From: Streptomyces sp. CC0208
Lineage (GTDB): Bacteria > Actinomycetota > Actinomycetes > Streptomycetales > Streptomycetaceae
Reading direction: 5' to 3'
Length of the DNA stretch: 64,000 nt
Assembly (NCBI RefSeq): GCF_003443735.1
Contig: NZ_CP031969.1
Coordinates: forward strand, 992,001-1,056,000
The notes beneath the pieces are model-generated. The model made no database searches. It saw nothing but the letters and a program-made list of their open reading frames with translations, and was not told the DNA's origin. Position numbers and translations under genes: made by a program. Positions 44,377 to 53,191 of this stretch are shown in pieces (position 1 is the first letter of the stretch; each line of letters begins with the position of its first letter).

Positions 44377-44512
44377 CCTCGACGACGGCCACGGCCCCGA
44401 AGGCCGGGGGCCTCGACGACGGCCACAGCCCCGAAAGCCGGGAACCTCGACCACGGCCACAGCCCCGAACGCCGGGAACCTCGACCACGGCCACAGCCCC
44501 AGCGAGGCCGAG
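44377..44512. repeat. 34-bp degenerate tandem repeat (minisatellite)
   Basis: Four consecutive 34-base units begin at 44377, 44411, 44445 and 44479, each starting CCTCGACSACGGCCAC and continuing with GCCCCGAA and GCCGGGAA; the fourth is degenerate at its end. Weaker copies with CGACNNCNGCCAC cores continue to about 44740, filling most of the 463-base gap between the MFS and TolB-like genes. No gene was recognised in the gap itself. There are no unique spacers, so it is not a CRISPR array. Confidence 0.8.
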
Positions 44513-44779
44513 ACGTCGACGACTGCCACGGCCTCACTGGCCCCGGACCGCCGTGACCGCCACCGCTCCGACGGTCCGGGGATCCGAACCGTTGCCACCG
44601 TCCCGGCCCCCAACGGTCCGCGGATACGAACCACCGCCAACTCCACCCTGACGCCGCCGTCCTGACAATCCGAGCCCTCGACGACCGCCACCGTCCCGAC
44701 GGTCCAGGCCTCGGATCACCACCACCGCCCCGCCCATCCAGCCGCCCCGATGACCACCACCGCCACACCGAGGAACCAC

Positions 44780-45802
44780 ATGACACCGCTACGCCGCCGC
44801 CTGCTCGTTCTGCTCACGGCGGTCCTGCTGCTCGCGGGCGTGGGCACGGGTCTGGTGCTGCACGCCGCCGACCGCGCGGACCAGGCGAACAAGCCCCGCT
44901 CCGGCGGCCCCGCCGTCAGTACGGGCAAGCTGACGCTCGACCAGAAGAACCGACTCACCTTCGTCAACGCGGCCGCGGGCCCGCACCGCACCGCAGTCGC
45001 CTCGGTCCCGTCCGCCGATCCGAAGGGCGGGCGCACCGCCTCGGAACTGAAGTGCGCGCGCTTCTACGCGGCCGCCGGCACCGGTATCTGTCTCCAGTCG
45101 AACCCCGGTGTCCTCAAGCAGAGCAACCGCGCCCTGCTCCTGGACGCCGACCTGCGCACCCGGCACACCTACGCGCTCGCCGGCACCCCCAGCAGGGCCC
45201 GGGTCTCCCCCAGCGGGCGCTTCGTCGCCTGGACCGTCTTCGTCTCCGGGGAGTCGTACTCGTCGGCCTTCTTCTCGACCCGGACCTCGGTCCTCGACAC
45301 CCGGACCATGAAGCTGACGCCCAGTCTGGAGGACTTCTCCATCCTCCTGGACGGCAGGTCCTACCGGGCCTCGGACGTCAACTTCTGGGGTGTCACCTTC
45401 GCTTCGGACGACGACACCTTCTACGCCACCCTCAACACCGCCAACAAGACCTATCTGGTCCGAGGTTCGCTCTCCGACCGCAAGGTCACCACTCTGGTCG
45501 AGAACGTGGAGTGCCCCTCACTCTCCCCCGACGGAACCCGAGTGGCCTTCAAGAAGCGGGTGTTGTCCCGCACCGCCCTCTGGCACGAGTACGTCCTCGA
45601 CCTGCGCACCCGCAAGGAGACCGCGCTCGCCGAACGTCACAGCGTCGACGACCAGGCCACCTGGCTCGACAACGAGACCGTCGCCTACGCCCTCCCCGCC
45701 GACGGCAAGGTCGGCACCAGCGACCTGTGGAGCGTCCCGGCCGACGGCACGGGCAAGCCGCGTCTGCTGATCCCGGGTGCGTCCTCCCCGGCACCCCTGT
45801 AG
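44780..45802 (+). CDS. Membrane-anchored TolB-like beta-propeller protein
   Basis: The 340-residue protein has one N-terminal membrane anchor (LLVLLTAVLLLAGVGTGLVL) and an extracellular domain with repeated propeller-like blades: RARVSPSGRFVAWTVFVSGE, CPSLSPDGTRVAFKKRVLS and DDQATWLDNETVAYALPADG, the S-P-D-G-x-x-(I/V)-A/F pattern of TolB/WD40-like proteins. ATG 44780 follows GAGGA; an upstream ATG at 44750 is less likely. Cysteines around CARFYAAAGTGICLQ could form a disulphide. It ends at a convergent terminator before the ABC exporter gene. Its role in the polysaccharide locus is unknown. Confidence 0.78.
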   Translation: MTPLRRRLLVLLTAVLLLAGVGTGLVLHAADRADQANKPRSGGPAVSTGKLTLDQKNRLTFVNAAAGPHRTAVASVPSADPKGGRTASELKCARFYAAAGTGICLQSNPGVLKQSNRALLLDADLRTRHTYALAGTPSRARVSPSGRFVAWTVFVSGESYSSAFFSTRTSVLDTRTMKLTPSLEDFSILLDGRSYRASDVNFWGVTFASDDDTFYATLNTANKTYLVRGSLSDRKVTTLVENVECPSLSPDGTRVAFKKRVLSRTALWHEYVLDLRTRKETALAERHSVDDQATWLDNETVAYALPADGKVGTSDLWSVPADGTGKPRLLIPGASSPAPL

Positions 45803-45838
45803 CGGGAGGCGGGCGGTCCCGCTCCGCGGCAGGCTGTT

Positions 45839-45869
45839 CGGGTACGACGACCCGGGGGCCCCGTACCCG
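45839..45869. terminator. Bidirectional hairpin between convergent genes
   Basis: CGGGTACG (45839-45846) and CGTACCCG (45862-45869) are perfect complements around a 15-base loop. A weaker stem (AGCGGGA with TCCCGCT, 45801-45823) overlaps the preceding stop codon. Both lie between the ends of the TolB-like gene and the ABC exporter gene. Confidence 0.7.
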
Positions 45870-45915
45870 ACCCGCCCCGCTCCCCTCGGCCGAACCGCCC
45901 GGCCTGAGCCCCCGG

Positions 45916-47730
45916 TCAGTGCAACTCGGCCTCCACGGGGTCGTCTTCGAGGAACCCGCCCGACTGGTGGTGCCACAGCTTCGCGTACGGGCCGTCCAGG
46001 GCGAGCAGTTCCTGGTGGCTGCCCTGTTCGACGATCCGTCCGCGGTCGAGGACGACGAGCTGGTCCATGCCCGCGACCGTGCTCAGCCGGTGCGCCACCA
46101 CGAGCGCCGTCCGTCCCTCCATGAGCCGCCACAGCGCCTCCTGGACCAGGATCTCGCTCTCCGAGTCCAGCGCACTGGTCGCCTCGTCGAGCAGCAGGAT
46201 CGGCGCGTCCCGCAGGATCGCCCGGGCGAGGGCCACGCGCTGACGCTGTCCGCCGGACAGTTTGACACCGCGCTCGCCCACGAGGGTGTCGAAACCCTGC
46301 GGCAGCGCGTCGGCGAACTCCGTGACGTGGGCCGCCTCGGCCGCACGGCGGATCTCGGCCTCGGTGGCGTCCGGCCGGGCGAAGGCGATGTTGTCGCGCA
46401 GGGTGCGGTGGAACATGGCCGGATCCTGGGGGACGTAGGCCATCAGACTGCGCAGGTCGGTCTGGCGCAGTCTGCTGATGTCCTGTCCGCCGATCAGGAT
46501 CCGGCCGCCGTCGATGTCCTGCATCCGCAGCAGCAGCCGGGTCAGCGTGGTCTTGCCGCCGCCCGACCGGCCGACCAGTCCCACCTTCGTCCCGCCGGGC
46601 ACGAACAGATCGAGTCCCTCGAAGAGCAACTCCGCGCCCGCGTGGGCGAAGCTCACCTGCTCGAAGCGGACATCGGCGGCCCCGGGCAGCAGCGGCTCCG
46701 GGGACGGCGGGTCGAGCACGGTCGGCGGGGTCAGCAGCAGTTCGGTGAACTGCGCCGCCTCCGTCATCGAGCTCTCCAGGCGACGGTAGATCTGGTTGAA
46801 CTCGAACATGATCCGGGTCGCGTTGGCGTAGTAGGTGAAGGCGACCACGACCGCTTCGACCCCGTGCTCACCCCCGCCGAGGGCGACCGCGAGCAGCAGC
46901 CCCAGGGCGTTGGTCAGCACGGACATCGGCGCGACGAAGGTGTCGATGCGCAGGTTGCCGTAGTCCCAGGACCTGAGCGTGAGCCGGCGTGAGGCCGCGA
47001 CACGGGAGCGGTGTTCGGCGGCCTCGCGTTCCTCGGCACCGAAGGCCCGGACCGTGTCCATGTTCATCAGACTGTCGGCGACGTGCCCGGCCACCCGGGC
47101 GACCGCCGCCTCGCGCTCGGCGACGAGCCTCTGGCGGCGCCGGATGAGCGGCGCCGCGCACAGCGCCGTGACCGCGATCATGACCAACAGCCCCACGACG
47201 AGCAGCGGTTCGTAGCGCCAGAGCACCACCGAGCCGAACAGCAGCGGCACGAGACTGCCTACGATCTGGAACGCCAGGGTGTCGACGAACGGCTCGAAAC
47301 GGGTGGCGAAGCTCAGGGCGCGCTTGGTCAGCGATCCGGCGAAGTTGTCGTGGAAGAACGCGGCGTCCTTGGCGAACAGTTCGTCCATCCCGATCACGTA
47401 CAGGTGCTCGATGCCGAGCGCGTCGAGACGGTTCAGACAGTGCAGGGCGACCCGCCACAGCGCTTCGGCGAGCAGCAGGACACCGGCGAAGCCGAGGACG
47501 TACGGCAGCGCCGAACCGACGGTGAACTCGTCGCCGTCGGCGATGTCGCCGGCGAGCTTCGCGACGATCAGCGGCGCGATGTAGTTGATGCCGGTGCTGC
47601 CCAGGGCGGACAGCAGCATGGCGGGCAGGGTCAGCCACCGAAGCCGGGCCAACTCCCTTCCGTAGTACCGAAGTGCGAGGAGCACCGCGCCCTTGCGCGG
47701 TGTGACTTTCTCTAGCTCAGGCGTCTGCAT
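45916..47730 (-). CDS. ABC exporter, fused membrane and ATPase domains
   Basis: The 604-residue protein has six membrane segments in its first 330 residues (from LRWLTLPAMLLSALGSTGIN to VVVAFTYYANATRIMFEFNQ) and a C-terminal ATPase: Walker A VGRSGGGKTTL, Q-loop MAYVPQDPAMFHRTL, signature KLSGGQRQRVALARAI, Walker B ILLLDEATSALD and switch His in VVAHRLSTVAG. It is the MsbA/multidrug half-transporter type, which works as a dimer. ATG 47730 is preceded by AGGGTTAGG. The GH59-like gene starts divergently 167 bases away. Cargo unknown; lipid, peptide or drug export are all possible. Confidence 0.9.
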   Translation of the reverse strand: MQTPELEKVTPRKGAVLLALRYYGRELARLRWLTLPAMLLSALGSTGINYIAPLIVAKLAGDIADGDEFTVGSALPYVLGFAGVLLLAEALWRVALHCLNRLDALGIEHLYVIGMDELFAKDAAFFHDNFAGSLTKRALSFATRFEPFVDTLAFQIVGSLVPLLFGSVVLWRYEPLLVVGLLVMIAVTALCAAPLIRRRQRLVAEREAAVARVAGHVADSLMNMDTVRAFGAEEREAAEHRSRVAASRRLTLRSWDYGNLRIDTFVAPMSVLTNALGLLLAVALGGGEHGVEAVVVAFTYYANATRIMFEFNQIYRRLESSMTEAAQFTELLLTPPTVLDPPSPEPLLPGAADVRFEQVSFAHAGAELLFEGLDLFVPGGTKVGLVGRSGGGKTTLTRLLLRMQDIDGGRILIGGQDISRLRQTDLRSLMAYVPQDPAMFHRTLRDNIAFARPDATEAEIRRAAEAAHVTEFADALPQGFDTLVGERGVKLSGGQRQRVALARAILRDAPILLLDEATSALDSESEILVQEALWRLMEGRTALVVAHRLSTVAGMDQLVVLDRGRIVEQGSHQELLALDGPYAKLWHHQSGGFLEDDPVEAELH

Positions 47731-47860
47731 CCTAACCCTGTGTGTATGGGGAGTAGCGGTCCGAGTTCGGCAGTGTCCCGCGACGGCGGCCTCGCGGTCC
47801 ACGCGTTTTTCGGCAGGTCACGCCCTCGGGAAGCGTCAAATCTCAAGTGACGCAAGGGGA

Positions 47861-47897
47861 TTGACGCAGAAAGCGCTTGCCACCTACGGTCCCCCGA
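47861..47897 (+). promoter_or_regulatory. Promoter with embedded operator for the GH59-like gene
   Basis: TTGACG (47861-47866) and TACGGT (47885-47890), 18 bases apart, match a vegetative actinomycete promoter. The spacer contains the palindrome AAGCGCTT (47871-47878), the core of many LacI-family operators for sugar repressors. The -10 box ends seven bases before the ATG at 47898, so transcription should start at or next to the start codon. Confidence 0.65.
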
Positions 47898-50858
47898 ATG
47901 GGTATGCAGCGAAGATTCGGGTGGGCCTCGCTCGCCGCGGCGACCACCATGGCACTGGCGGCAGGAGTGACCGCGGCTCCCGCCGCCCACTCCGCGGACG
48001 ATCCCGTGCAGATCGTGGTCGACGGGAGTGACGTACGCGCCGACAACGTGAACGGCCTGACCTACAAGGGCCTCGGTCTGCTCAGCTGCAACAGCACGAG
48101 CAATCTGCTGATGGACTACAAGGCGGAGCACCCCGGCCGTTACTGGCAGCTCGTCAGGGTCCTGTTCGGCGGGAGGAACCCGCTGATCAACCACGTCAAG
48201 ATCGAGATGGGTTCGGACACGAACACGTCGACCGGTTCCGATCCCGCGACCATGCGCACGGCGGACGAACTCGCCGACGCGTCCCGCTCCCCCGGCTTCC
48301 AGCTGGCCGCCGACGCCAAGACGGTGAACCCGGGGCTCAAGGTCTCGATCCTGCGCTGGGTCATGCCCCAGTGGGTCCAGACCGAGTGGAACAAGGGCAC
48401 CGGCACCGACGAGATGTACAAGTGGTACAAGGAGACGATCCTCGACGCGTACCAGAAGTACGGGTACATGGTCGACTACGTCGACCCGGACACCAACGAG
48501 ACCACGAAACCCGACATCTCCTTCGTCAAGTGGTACAAGAACGCACTGGTCAACGACACCGAATTCGCCGACCCCCGATACGGCCTGACGCCTCGTCAGC
48601 AGGAGGCGGCCGCCCGCGCCTACCACGGCATCAAGATCGTCGCCTCGGACGAGAACACCACGAAGGACATCGGTCCCGCGATGCTCACGGACACCGAACT
48701 CTTCGGCGCGGTCGACGCGGTGGGCTACCACTACACCACCGAGGACCGGCTCGACGGCACCCCCGACAGCGCCACCTACCGGCCGTACTCGAAGCTGGCG
48801 ACCGGTGACAACGCCCACGGCCAGGACAAGGAGGTCTGGTACAGCGAGGGCGTCGGTTCGTTCGGCTGGACGGACTACCGGGTCAACAACACCGAGGGTC
48901 CGGGCGGCGCGAGCACCGGCATCGGCGGCGTGCAGAGCGCGCTCGACATCGCCAACCGCTCCGTGAAGAGCTACGCCAACTCCAAGCGCACCCACTACAT
49001 CTTCCAGCCGGCCGTCGGGGCCTTCTACGAGGGCGCCCAGTACAGCCACAAGGAACTGGTCAGCGCCCGCGACCCGTGGTCCGGGAGCATCCACTACGAC
49101 GCCGCCGTCTACGTGATGCAGCACTTCACCCAGTTCGCGAGGACCGGCTGGGAGAACGACACCAACACGGCCGGCATCTGGCGCACCGTGCCGGAGGCGA
49201 GCTACAGCGGGGTGAGCGGGACCGAGAACGTCGACGGCTCGAACGGCGCGCCCAGCTACCTGACACTCGCCGACCCGCGGAAGAAGGACTTCTCCACGAT
49301 CGCCGTCAACGACAGCGACCGCACGAAGACGTACCGGATCAAGGCCGAGCACATGGACCTGGGCGACGATCCCGCCATGGAGGTCTGGGAGACCCGCGCG
49401 GCGGACCCCGGCCAGGCCTACGACGCGAACTTCAAGCATCTCGCCGCCGAACTCCGCCCCGACGGCGACGGCTTCTACACCTACACGGTGAAGCCGCGCT
49501 CGATCGTCACGTTCACCACGCTCGACCGCAGCCGCGACAAGGCGACGCGACAGCGCCTGCCCCAGCCGACGGCCCGCACCGTGCTCGACACCGACGCGTC
49601 CGGCAAGCGGCACGACACCCGCGACTCCGTCCTGTACGCCGACGACTTCGGGTACGAGGAGGAGGGCCGGGTCCAGGTCGGCACCGGCAACGGGGCCCGC
49701 AAGGTGTCCCAGTCGTATCTCGAGTCCCGTGGCAACCAGCCCCGTTACCTGGTCGACCAGACCGGCGCGTGGGAGGTCGGCAAGGACGCCGACGGCGGCA
49801 ACGCGCTGTACCAGTACCTGGACCAGTCCATGAAGGACACCGGCGCCTGGAACCGGAACACCCCCAACACCACGGTCGGCGACTTCCGTTGGGAGAACTA
49901 CCGGGCCTCGGTCGACGTCTCCTTCCCCGACCCGCAGGGCGGCCTCGCCACCCTGGGCGTACGCCAGCAGAAGGGCATGGCGGCGACCGACGCGGCGTAC
50001 AGCGTCGGGATCGGGCCGGCCGGGAACTGGACCTTCTACCGGTACGGCACCGCGCTCCGGACCGGAACGGTCACCGCGTCCGCCGGCTACCGTCTCGCCG
50101 TCGAGGCCAAGGGCGCGACCGTCACCGCGTACGTCGACGGCCAGGCCGTCGCCACCTACCAGGACCCGACGCCCGTGAGCGAGGGGCGCGTCAAGCTCGG
50201 CACCGACTTCCACCGGACCGCGTTCGACGACCTGAAGGTCGAGAAGGTCGCCGGATACACCCCGTACGCCACCACGCTGACCGACAACATGGACAGCTCG
50301 GTCGCCTACGACGGCACCTGGAGCCGGAACGCCTCCCTCGGCGACGCGATGAACTGGTACCGGTCGACGTCGACCAGCACCACCGCCGGCGCGACCGTGA
50401 CCGTGCCGTTCCGTGGCACGGGCGTCGACGTCATCGGCGGCAACGACGCGAGTGCCGTCCTCGACGTCGTGGTGGACGGCCGGCCCGTCGCCCGGAACGC
50501 GCGGACCACCGCCACCGACAAGCGCCAGGCGACGTACTCGGTCCGCGGCCTGCCCGACGGCAGGCACACGGTGACGTTCACACTGAAGTCAGGGAAGCTC
50601 GTCCTCGACGCCTTCACCGCGATCTCGGGCGACGTGGACGGGCGGGTCGACACCGCACCGGTCCGGGCCGCTCTGGACGCGGTGGGCTCCCCGGACCGCG
50701 CCGACTACACGGCCGACTCCTGGGCCCTCTTCGCCACCGCCCGCGCGGCTGCCAGGGCCGCGGTGTCCGGGCAGCGGGGCCTCGACGCCCTCGGTGTCGA
50801 ACAGGTCGCGAGCAGGCTCGGCGACGCCTATGACGGGCTGGTGCGCCAGGAGGTCTGA
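47898..50858 (+). CDS. Secreted GH59-like glycosidase (galactocerebrosidase family)
   Basis: The 986-residue protein starts with a signal peptide (WASLAAATTMALAAGVTAAP). Residues about 40-380 resemble GH59: GLTYKGLGLLSCNSTSNLL, LKVSILRWVMPQWVQTEWNK, a DTNE with Glu201 as likely acid/base, and VWYSEGVGSFGWTDY with Glu317 as likely nucleophile. A beta-rich domain, a laminin-G/concanavalin-like domain (about 565-780), an extra beta-module with FRGTGVDVIGGNDASAVLDV and a helical FIVAR-like tail follow. GH59 enzymes release galactose from beta-galactosides. ATG 47898 is favoured over the upstream in-frame ATG at 47877 by the promoter position. It is probably controlled by a LacI-type sugar repressor. 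Confidence 0.85.
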   Translation: MGMQRRFGWASLAAATTMALAAGVTAAPAAHSADDPVQIVVDGSDVRADNVNGLTYKGLGLLSCNSTSNLLMDYKAEHPGRYWQLVRVLFGGRNPLINHVKIEMGSDTNTSTGSDPATMRTADELADASRSPGFQLAADAKTVNPGLKVSILRWVMPQWVQTEWNKGTGTDEMYKWYKETILDAYQKYGYMVDYVDPDTNETTKPDISFVKWYKNALVNDTEFADPRYGLTPRQQEAAARAYHGIKIVASDENTTKDIGPAMLTDTELFGAVDAVGYHYTTEDRLDGTPDSATYRPYSKLATGDNAHGQDKEVWYSEGVGSFGWTDYRVNNTEGPGGASTGIGGVQSALDIANRSVKSYANSKRTHYIFQPAVGAFYEGAQYSHKELVSARDPWSGSIHYDAAVYVMQHFTQFARTGWENDTNTAGIWRTVPEASYSGVSGTENVDGSNGAPSYLTLADPRKKDFSTIAVNDSDRTKTYRIKAEHMDLGDDPAMEVWETRAADPGQAYDANFKHLAAELRPDGDGFYTYTVKPRSIVTFTTLDRSRDKATRQRLPQPTARTVLDTDASGKRHDTRDSVLYADDFGYEEEGRVQVGTGNGARKVSQSYLESRGNQPRYLVDQTGAWEVGKDADGGNALYQYLDQSMKDTGAWNRNTPNTTVGDFRWENYRASVDVSFPDPQGGLATLGVRQQKGMAATDAAYSVGIGPAGNWTFYRYGTALRTGTVTASAGYRLAVEAKGATVTAYVDGQAVATYQDPTPVSEGRVKLGTDFHRTAFDDLKVEKVAGYTPYATTLTDNMDSSVAYDGTWSRNASLGDAMNWYRSTSTSTTAGATVTVPFRGTGVDVIGGNDASAVLDVVVDGRPVARNARTTATDKRQATYSVRGLPDGRHTVTFTLKSGKLVLDAFTAISGDVDGRVDTAPVRAALDAVGSPDRADYTADSWALFATARAAARAAVSGQRGLDALGVEQVASRLGDAYDGLVRQEV

Positions 50859-50883
50859 CCGCTGCGAGCGGCTTCCGTACGGC

Positions 50884-50914
50884 ATCGGGCCGGGTGCGGT
50901 GCACCCGGCCCGAT
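50884..50914. terminator. Strong hairpin terminator
   Basis: ATCGGGCCGGGTGC (50884-50897) pairs perfectly with 50901-50914 across a GGT loop. It lies 26 bases after the GH59-like gene and 30 before the end of the convergent membrane protein gene, so it can serve both. Confidence 0.85.
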
Positions 50915-50943
50915 CCGTCGGCCGAAACCGTCGACCACCACGG

Positions 50944-51369
50944 TCAGAACGGAGCGAAGGAGTCGTCACGCCGGACCACGCACAGGGCCCAGATGACGAA
51001 TCCGGAGAACGCGATCATCACGACCGACCACACCGGGTAGTACGGCAGGTCGAGGAAGTTCTCGATGATGACGAGTCCGGCGATGGCCACCCCGGCCACC
51101 CGCGCCCAGGTCGCCGCGCGGAAGAGCCCGAGGCTCACGAGCACGCCGATCGCTCCCAGGACGAGGTGGATCCAGCCCCAGCTGGTCAGGTCGAACTGGA
51201 AGACGTAGTTGCGTGTCGTGACGAAGACGTCGTCCTCGGCGATGGCCATGATGCCCCGGAAGATGTCGAGCACTCCGGCGAGCATCAGCATGACGGCCGC
51301 GAAGACCATCGTCCCGGAGGCCCAGCCCTGCTTGGCCGTGGACCGTTGTGCGGTGTGTGTGGCGGTCAT
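50944..51369 (-). CDS. Four-helix membrane protein (DUF7144-like)
   Basis: The 141-residue protein has four hydrophobic helices: SGTMVFAAVMLMLAGVLDIF, WGWIHLVLGAIGVLVSLGLF, VAGVAIAGLVIIENFLDLPY and VWSVVMIAFSGFVIWALCVV. This layout and the LPYYPVWS motif fit a family of small actinobacterial membrane proteins often annotated DUF7144. ATG 51369 is chosen because AGGAG lies six bases upstream. It is 31 bases after the SHOCT gene and shares its transcription unit. Function unknown; neighbours suggest a stress or envelope role. Confidence 0.82.
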   Translation of the reverse strand: MTATHTAQRSTAKQGWASGTMVFAAVMLMLAGVLDIFRGIMAIAEDDVFVTTRNYVFQFDLTSWGWIHLVLGAIGVLVSLGLFRAATWARVAGVAIAGLVIIENFLDLPYYPVWSVVMIAFSGFVIWALCVVRRDDSFAPF

Positions 51370-51400
51370 CCTCACTCCTCGTTTCGATCGGCCGGCGTGC

Positions 51401-51865
51401 TCAGCGCCGGGAGGTGGCGGCGACGTCGGCGGATGTCCCCGAGCCGTGGCCGCTCAGGACCAGCTCCTTCGCGCGGGCGAACTCCGCGTCCGTGATGTCG
51501 CCCTTGGCCCGGATCTCCGAGAGCCTGGCGAGTTCGTCCACGCTGGTGGTGCCGCCGCCGTCCTTGGCGGTCTCACGGATGTACGAGTCGAAGGCCTGCT
51601 GCTGTGCCCGCGCCTGGGCGACCTCCCGGCGGCCCATGTTCTTGCCGCGGGCGATGACATAGACGAAGACGCCCAGGAAGGGCAGGACGATCGTGAACAC
51701 CAGCCAGCCGGCCTTGGCCCAGCCGCTCATGGCGTCGTCTCGGAAGATGTCGACGACGACGCGGAAGAGCAGGACGAACCACATGATCCACAGGAAGAAC
51801 CACAGCATGGACCAGAAGACGCTCAGCAGCGGATAGTCGTACGCGAGATACGTGGACGCACTCAT
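51401..51865 (-). CDS. PLDc_N/SHOCT-domain membrane protein
   Basis: The 154-residue protein has two N-terminal membrane helices (YPLLSVFWSMLWFFLWIMWF and GWLVFTIVLPFLGVFVYVIA, the PLDc_N type), a basic coiled region with NMGRREVAQARAQQQAFDSY, and a C-terminal SHOCT domain (SVDELARLSEIRAKGDITDA then EFARAKELVL). SHOCT segments are short oligomerisation motifs seen in many membrane stress proteins. The ATG follows AGGAG. The 17-base palindrome TCACCC-N5-GGGTGA lies 81 bases upstream, so it should lead a co-regulated transcription unit with the DUF7144-like gene. Confidence 0.87.
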   Translation of the reverse strand: MSASTYLAYDYPLLSVFWSMLWFFLWIMWFVLLFRVVVDIFRDDAMSGWAKAGWLVFTIVLPFLGVFVYVIARGKNMGRREVAQARAQQQAFDSYIRETAKDGGGTTSVDELARLSEIRAKGDITDAEFARAKELVLSGHGSGTSADVAATSRR

Positions 51866-51946
51866 GTCACTCTCCTTGGTCCGGGGCCTTCGCCCGGCCG
51901 CCTGTCTGTGCCGTCCTCAGCGTGCCCACGGCAGGAAACGGGCGCT

Positions 51947-51963
51947 TCACCCGGCGCGGGTGA
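51947..51963. promoter_or_regulatory. TCACCC-N5-GGGTGA palindrome, site 1
   Basis: A perfect 6+5+6 palindrome (spacer GGCGC), 81 bases before the start of the SHOCT gene. One of four such boxes in 51.9-55.5 kb, one per transcription unit. Confidence 0.7.
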
Positions 51964-52037
51964 GTGGGCACCCCTGCCGGGTCGGCGATCGGAGCGCGGC
52001 CCCGCAGGAGGCGGGCTGTGCGGTACCGGGCTCCGTC

Positions 52038-52700
52038 TCAGACGTCCGCCGGTGCCTCCTGGCGGTCCGTGAGGCCCGACCTGCGCAGCGCGGCCCGCCA
52101 GGCGAGGGCGAGCACGAGCTCGAACAGGCCCAGCAGGACGAGCCACAGGCCGAGCAGCCGGGTCAGTGCACGGGCCGACTCGGCCGGCAGGGCCAGCACC
52201 ACGATCCCGGCGACGATGCCGATCACCGCCACGCCCACCACGAAGGCGCGGTGCGGCAGGTCCTCGGTGGCGATCGCCGTGTAGAGGGTGAGAATCCCGG
52301 ACACCAGCCAGACCACTCCGACGATCAGGGAGAGCGCGGCGATGGTCTGGAGCGGATTGCGCAGACACAGCACCCCGGCGAGGACGTAGAGCACGGCGGT
52401 GAGCAGACCGGGGAGTCGTTCGCCGGACGTGCCCCGGGCGAAGACGGCCACGAACCGGAAGGCTCCGGTCACGAGCAGGTACAGGCCGATGAGGACGGCG
52501 AGAACGTGCAGGGTCTCGTCCGGCCAGACCAGTACGAGGACGCCCGGCACGAGTGTGGCGATCGCGGAACCCAGGATCCAGGTCCAGGAACGGCCGAGCC
52601 GCCCCAGTACGTCCGCTCCGCCGACCGTGCGGTCGGAGGCGCCGCCGTAGGGATCGCGCTCCGGTGCGGTGGGCGGTGCCGATCCACGCGGCACGGTCAT
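52038..52700 (-). CDS. HdeD/DUF308-family membrane protein
   Basis: The 220-residue protein has six hydrophobic helices in three related pairs: SWTWILGSAIATLVPGVLVL, LAVLIGLYLLVTGAFRFVAV, LLTAVLYVLAGVLCLRNPLQ, ALSLIVGVVWLVSGILTLYT, AFVVGVAVIGIVAGIVVLAL and LLGLWLVLLGLFELVLALAW. This matches HdeD, a membrane protein linked in enteric bacteria to acid resistance. ATG 52700 follows GAGGAGGAG. The 17-base palindrome (site 2) lies 100 bases upstream. The role in actinomycetes is not established; stress response is likely. Confidence 0.87.
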   Translation of the reverse strand: MTVPRGSAPPTAPERDPYGGASDRTVGGADVLGRLGRSWTWILGSAIATLVPGVLVLVWPDETLHVLAVLIGLYLLVTGAFRFVAVFARGTSGERLPGLLTAVLYVLAGVLCLRNPLQTIAALSLIVGVVWLVSGILTLYTAIATEDLPHRAFVVGVAVIGIVAGIVVLALPAESARALTRLLGLWLVLLGLFELVLALAWRAALRRSGLTDRQEAPADV

Positions 52701-52800
52701 GGCTCCTCCTCGCCCCGTCGGACGGGTGGTCTCCGTGCCGCGCCGGGCGCTACGGAGGCCCTCACGCGGCCCAGCGTCCCGCGCACCGCCCTCGGACGGG

Positions 52801-52817
52801 TCACCCATCACGGGTGA
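52801..52817. promoter_or_regulatory. TCACCC-N5-GGGTGA palindrome, site 2
   Basis: A perfect 6+5+6 palindrome (spacer ATCAC), 100 bases before the HdeD gene start. The half sites are identical to site 1. Confidence 0.7.
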
Positions 52818-52864
52818 TCCAGGTTGGCCTGGGCCCACGCCCGCTGAGCACCGGTGACGCCCGC

Positions 52865-53065
52865 TCAGTCGTCGGGCATCCGCCGCATCTCCACCACGTG
52901 CAGGCCCAGCGACTGGCAGCGGGCCAGCAGGCCGAACAACTGCGCCTCGTCGACGACGGAGCCGAACAGGACGGTCTGCCCGGACATGACCACGTGTTCC
53001 AGCTCGGGAAAGGCTTCGGCCAGGATGTCCGACATGTGTCCGTCGACGCGGATCTCATAGCGCAT
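52865..53065 (-). CDS. Small hypothetical protein, 66 aa
   Basis: From ATG 53065, preceded by GGGAG, the gene encodes 66 residues with RYEIRVDGHMSDILAEAFPE at the start and SVVDEAQLFGLLARCQSLGL in the middle. The alternating strand-helix-strand pattern looks like a compact ferredoxin-like fold. I recognise it as a type of small protein that recurs near stress genes in Streptomyces but know no function. The 17-base palindrome (site 3) lies 80 bases upstream and the HdeD gene is 164 bases downstream with its own box, so this is probably a single-gene unit. Confidence 0.78.
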   Translation of the reverse strand: MRYEIRVDGHMSDILAEAFPELEHVVMSGQTVLFGSVVDEAQLFGLLARCQSLGLHVVEMRRMPDD

Positions 53066-53145
53066 GGGCTGTACTCCCGCGGGCTGCCGGGAAGGCGGTC
53101 TGTGCCCTGTTCTGCGATGGTCCCCTCGGCGCGGGCCCGGCGGCC

Positions 53146-53162
53146 TCACCCTGCGAAGGTGA
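53146..53162. promoter_or_regulatory. TCACCC-N5-AGGTGA palindrome, site 3
   Basis: A 6+5+6 palindrome with one mismatch (spacer TGCGA), 80 bases before the small 66-residue gene. Matches sites 1 and 2 at 11 of 12 arm positions. Confidence 0.65.
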
Positions 53163-53191
53163 TCCGCCGTCCGGCGGCTCCGCCGACCCGG

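Noticed and set aside
44377..44512. Possible CRISPR array
   Set aside because: The 34-bp units are directly adjacent with no unique spacers, are degenerate, and no cas genes are present.
42118..44691. 857-residue minus-strand frame with repeated FPAFGAVAVVE-like segments
   Set aside because: The apparent protein repeat is the 34-bp DNA minisatellite read in reverse; most of the frame is antisense to the glycosyltransferase and MFS genes.
47712..50567. 951-residue minus-strand frame
   Set aside because: Antisense shadow of the GH59-like gene, Val/Gly-rich, with no ribosome site or domain.
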